A DNA stretch of 64,000 nt from Butyrivibrio sp. (lineage in GTDB: Bacteria; Bacillota; Clostridia; Lachnospirales; Lachnospiraceae). The notes under the pieces were generated by a model that did no database searches, was not told where the DNA came from, and worked only from the letters and a program-made list of their open reading frames with translations. This document shows, piece by piece, positions 62,802-64,000 of this stretch. The DNA is taken from positions 1 through 64,000 of the forward strand of contig SVGC01000006.1 in NCBI GenBank assembly GCA_015056495.1, read 5' to 3'. The position numbers and the translations under genes are program-made. Each line of letters opens with the position of its first letter. The stretch's first letter is position 1.

Positions 62802-63368
62802 ATGGACGAGAATCAGAAGAAAATTTTGGAAACTGTAATTGTTGAATTTAATAATAAGGGTATGAAGTTTACTATGGATGATGTTGCCAAGGACCTTCAT
62901 ATGAGTAAAAAAACAATTTACAAAGAGTTTGGAGATAAAGAAGATCTTTTTAACAAGATGGTAGATTACTGCTTTTCTTCTATTAAGGAAAAAGAGGCTG
63001 AAATTCTTCGGGATCCAAATTTATCAACAATAGAACGTATATCCAAACTTTTGGTATGTCTTCCTGACAATTATCAACATGTGGATTTTCGTAAAATCTA
63101 TCAGGTAAAAGATAAATATCCTAATATCTATGCCAGAGTAGCTCAGAGGATCGAAAGTGACTGGGATGAGACAATTGCGCTGCTTGAAAAAGGTATGGAT
63201 GAAGGCGTTATAAAGAGAATTCCTATACCAGTCATCAAGCTTGTTGTAGAGGCTTCAATTGAGAAGTTCCTTACATCTGAGACCCTCATTGAGACAGGTA
63301 CTAATTATGAAGATGCATTAGGTATCATGATCGAGATGCTCATGAATGGAATTGCTACAGGCAAATAA
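62802..63368 (+). CDS. TetR/AcrR family transcriptional regulator
   Basis: A 188-residue repressor. The N-terminal helix-turn-helix is FTMDDVAKDLHMSKKTIYKE followed by FGDKEDLFN, matching the TetR signature. The C-terminal ligand domain is helical and unclassified. The frame opens at TTG 62787, but ATG 62802 follows AAAGGA with correct spacing. The next gene, a GH36 alpha-galactosidase, is 68 nt downstream beyond a terminator hairpin, so control of it is possible but not shown. Confidence 0.92.
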   Translation: MDENQKKILETVIVEFNNKGMKFTMDDVAKDLHMSKKTIYKEFGDKEDLFNKMVDYCFSSIKEKEAEILRDPNLSTIERISKLLVCLPDNYQHVDFRKIYQVKDKYPNIYARVAQRIESDWDETIALLEKGMDEGVIKRIPIPVIKLVVEASIEKFLTSETLIETGTNYEDALGIMIEMLMNGIATGK

Positions 63369-63382
63369 TTGGTCATTTTACG

Positions 63383-63408
63383 AAATCCGCAGATAATGCG
63401 GATTTTGT
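63383..63408 (+). terminator. Intrinsic terminator after the TetR gene
   Basis: A perfect 9-bp stem (AAATCCGCA/TGCGGATTT) with a GATAA loop and a short T run. The same AATCCGCA core appears in the terminator at 8468 and near 32540. Confidence 0.75.
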
Positions 63409-63436
63409 TTACAAAAAAACTTATTTGGAGGCTATT

Positions 63437-64000
63437 ATGATCACTTTTCATAAGAATGCTTTTTTGATCCAGACCAGAAATACCTCTTATCTGTTTCATG
63501 TATTACCTTCTGGTCATTTGGAACATTTATATTATGGACATAATCTTTCAGGAGTTAAATCCTACGAAAGATTAGTCAGTCATGACAGAAACTGGATCAC
63601 AGCCAAGGCTATAGAAGTTATGGATGCCAATATCAGAGCGATGACACCGGTCCACTCTTTTGCCAATGGTAATATGATCTCATATTCAGATGATGCTGAG
63701 TCACTGTGCTTAGAGAACAGATGTCTCGAAATGTCATCCTTTGGAAAAGGAGATATAAGAGAGCCTTTCATAGAACTGGTTTATCCGGACGGATCTTCAA
63801 CCTGTGATTTCTTATATGACAGCTATGTCATAAAGGACGAGATTGAGCCATTAGAGACCCTTCCATCTGCGTATGATGAAAACGGAATATCAGAAGCAGA
63901 TCATGCGCAGCAGTTGGTCATGACATTAAAGGACAAGAAACACGGTACAGTTCTTGAACTGATCTACAGTGTTTTCCCTGATTGCGATATCATTACCCGT
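63437..64000 (+). CDS. GH36 alpha-galactosidase, N-terminal part (cut by window end)
   Basis: The first 188 codons of a frame that runs off the window. ATG 63437 is preceded by TTGGAGG. The sequence MITFHKNAFLIQTRNTSYLF, LEHLYYGH, FGKGDIREPFIELVYPDGS and LELIYSVFPDCDIITR corresponds to the N-terminal beta-supersandwich of GH36 alpha-galactosidases, which remove alpha-1,6-galactose from raffinose-type oligosaccharides and galactomannan. The catalytic Asp residues lie in the missing part. Confidence 0.88.
   Translation, partial: MITFHKNAFLIQTRNTSYLFHVLPSGHLEHLYYGHNLSGVKSYERLVSHDRNWITAKAIEVMDANIRAMTPVHSFANGNMISYSDDAESLCLENRCLEMSSFGKGDIREPFIELVYPDGSSTCDFLYDSYVIKDEIEPLETLPSAYDENGISEADHAQQLVMTLKDKKHGTVLELIYSVFPDCDIITR

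Overview
The window reads as a chromosome segment of an anaerobic, A+T-rich Gram-positive bacterium of the Clostridia, most likely Lachnospiraceae close to Butyrivibrio or Pseudobutyrivibrio. This is inferred from gene content and style: a class B sortase with a TGD-type sorting signal, an LplB/YtcP-type sugar importer with a membrane-bound AraC regulator, an infC-rpmI-rplT operon starting at ATT, NhaC, and an Rpn/PD-(D/E)XK family array. I found no rRNA, tRNA or CRISPR array.

Layout. 1-8456 (+): valS, folC, a small acidic protein, a zinc-ribbon/TPR membrane protein, an MBOAT plus SGNH pair that looks like an extracytoplasmic O-acetylation module, and a 77-residue protein. 8533-13507 (-): ridA, a TPR lipoprotein and two membrane GGDEF proteins in one transcription unit. 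13874-16244: a UBA/DUF4342-like protein, an HU protein and an NhaC antiporter. 16541-20662: three related PD-(D/E)XK (Rpn-like) copies, two intact and one decayed, with a priming glycosyl-phosphate transferase between the first two. 20843-29004: an exopolysaccharide cluster (ParB/Srx-fold protein, four glycosyltransferases, radical SAM enzyme, EpsG-like polymerase, Wzx-like flippase). 29119-30506: a HEPN-domain protein whose 3' end runs into a frameshifted transposase remnant.

30691-37645: an ABC exporter, a MATE pump with a terminator in its leader, a HipA-like kinase gene overlapping a gene for an HTH-tailed protein and preceded by two copies of a 20-bp palindrome, sfsA, and a tocopherol-cyclase-like protein. 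37711-43718: a two-TM AraC regulator, two sugar ABC permeases and a substrate-binding lipoprotein, with a 72-nt near-perfect palindrome before the last gene and no ATPase gene. 44023-58120: a 4408-residue surface protein with about 22 Cna-B-like domains, followed directly by a class B sortase. 58250-64000: a zinc-ribbon membrane protein, infC-rpmI-rplT with a clear promoter and attenuator, pepD, a TetR regulator, and the start of a GH36 alpha-galactosidase.

The parts that are not routine are the kinase/HTH pair with its palindromes (34124-35809), the mosaic Rpn-like array with swapped heptad-repeat tails, the HEPN gene next to the polysaccharide locus, and the giant Cna-B protein in which a subset of domains lacks the isopeptide-forming lysine. 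Several starts were moved inward from the longest frame on the basis of ribosome binding sites; these are noted per gene.
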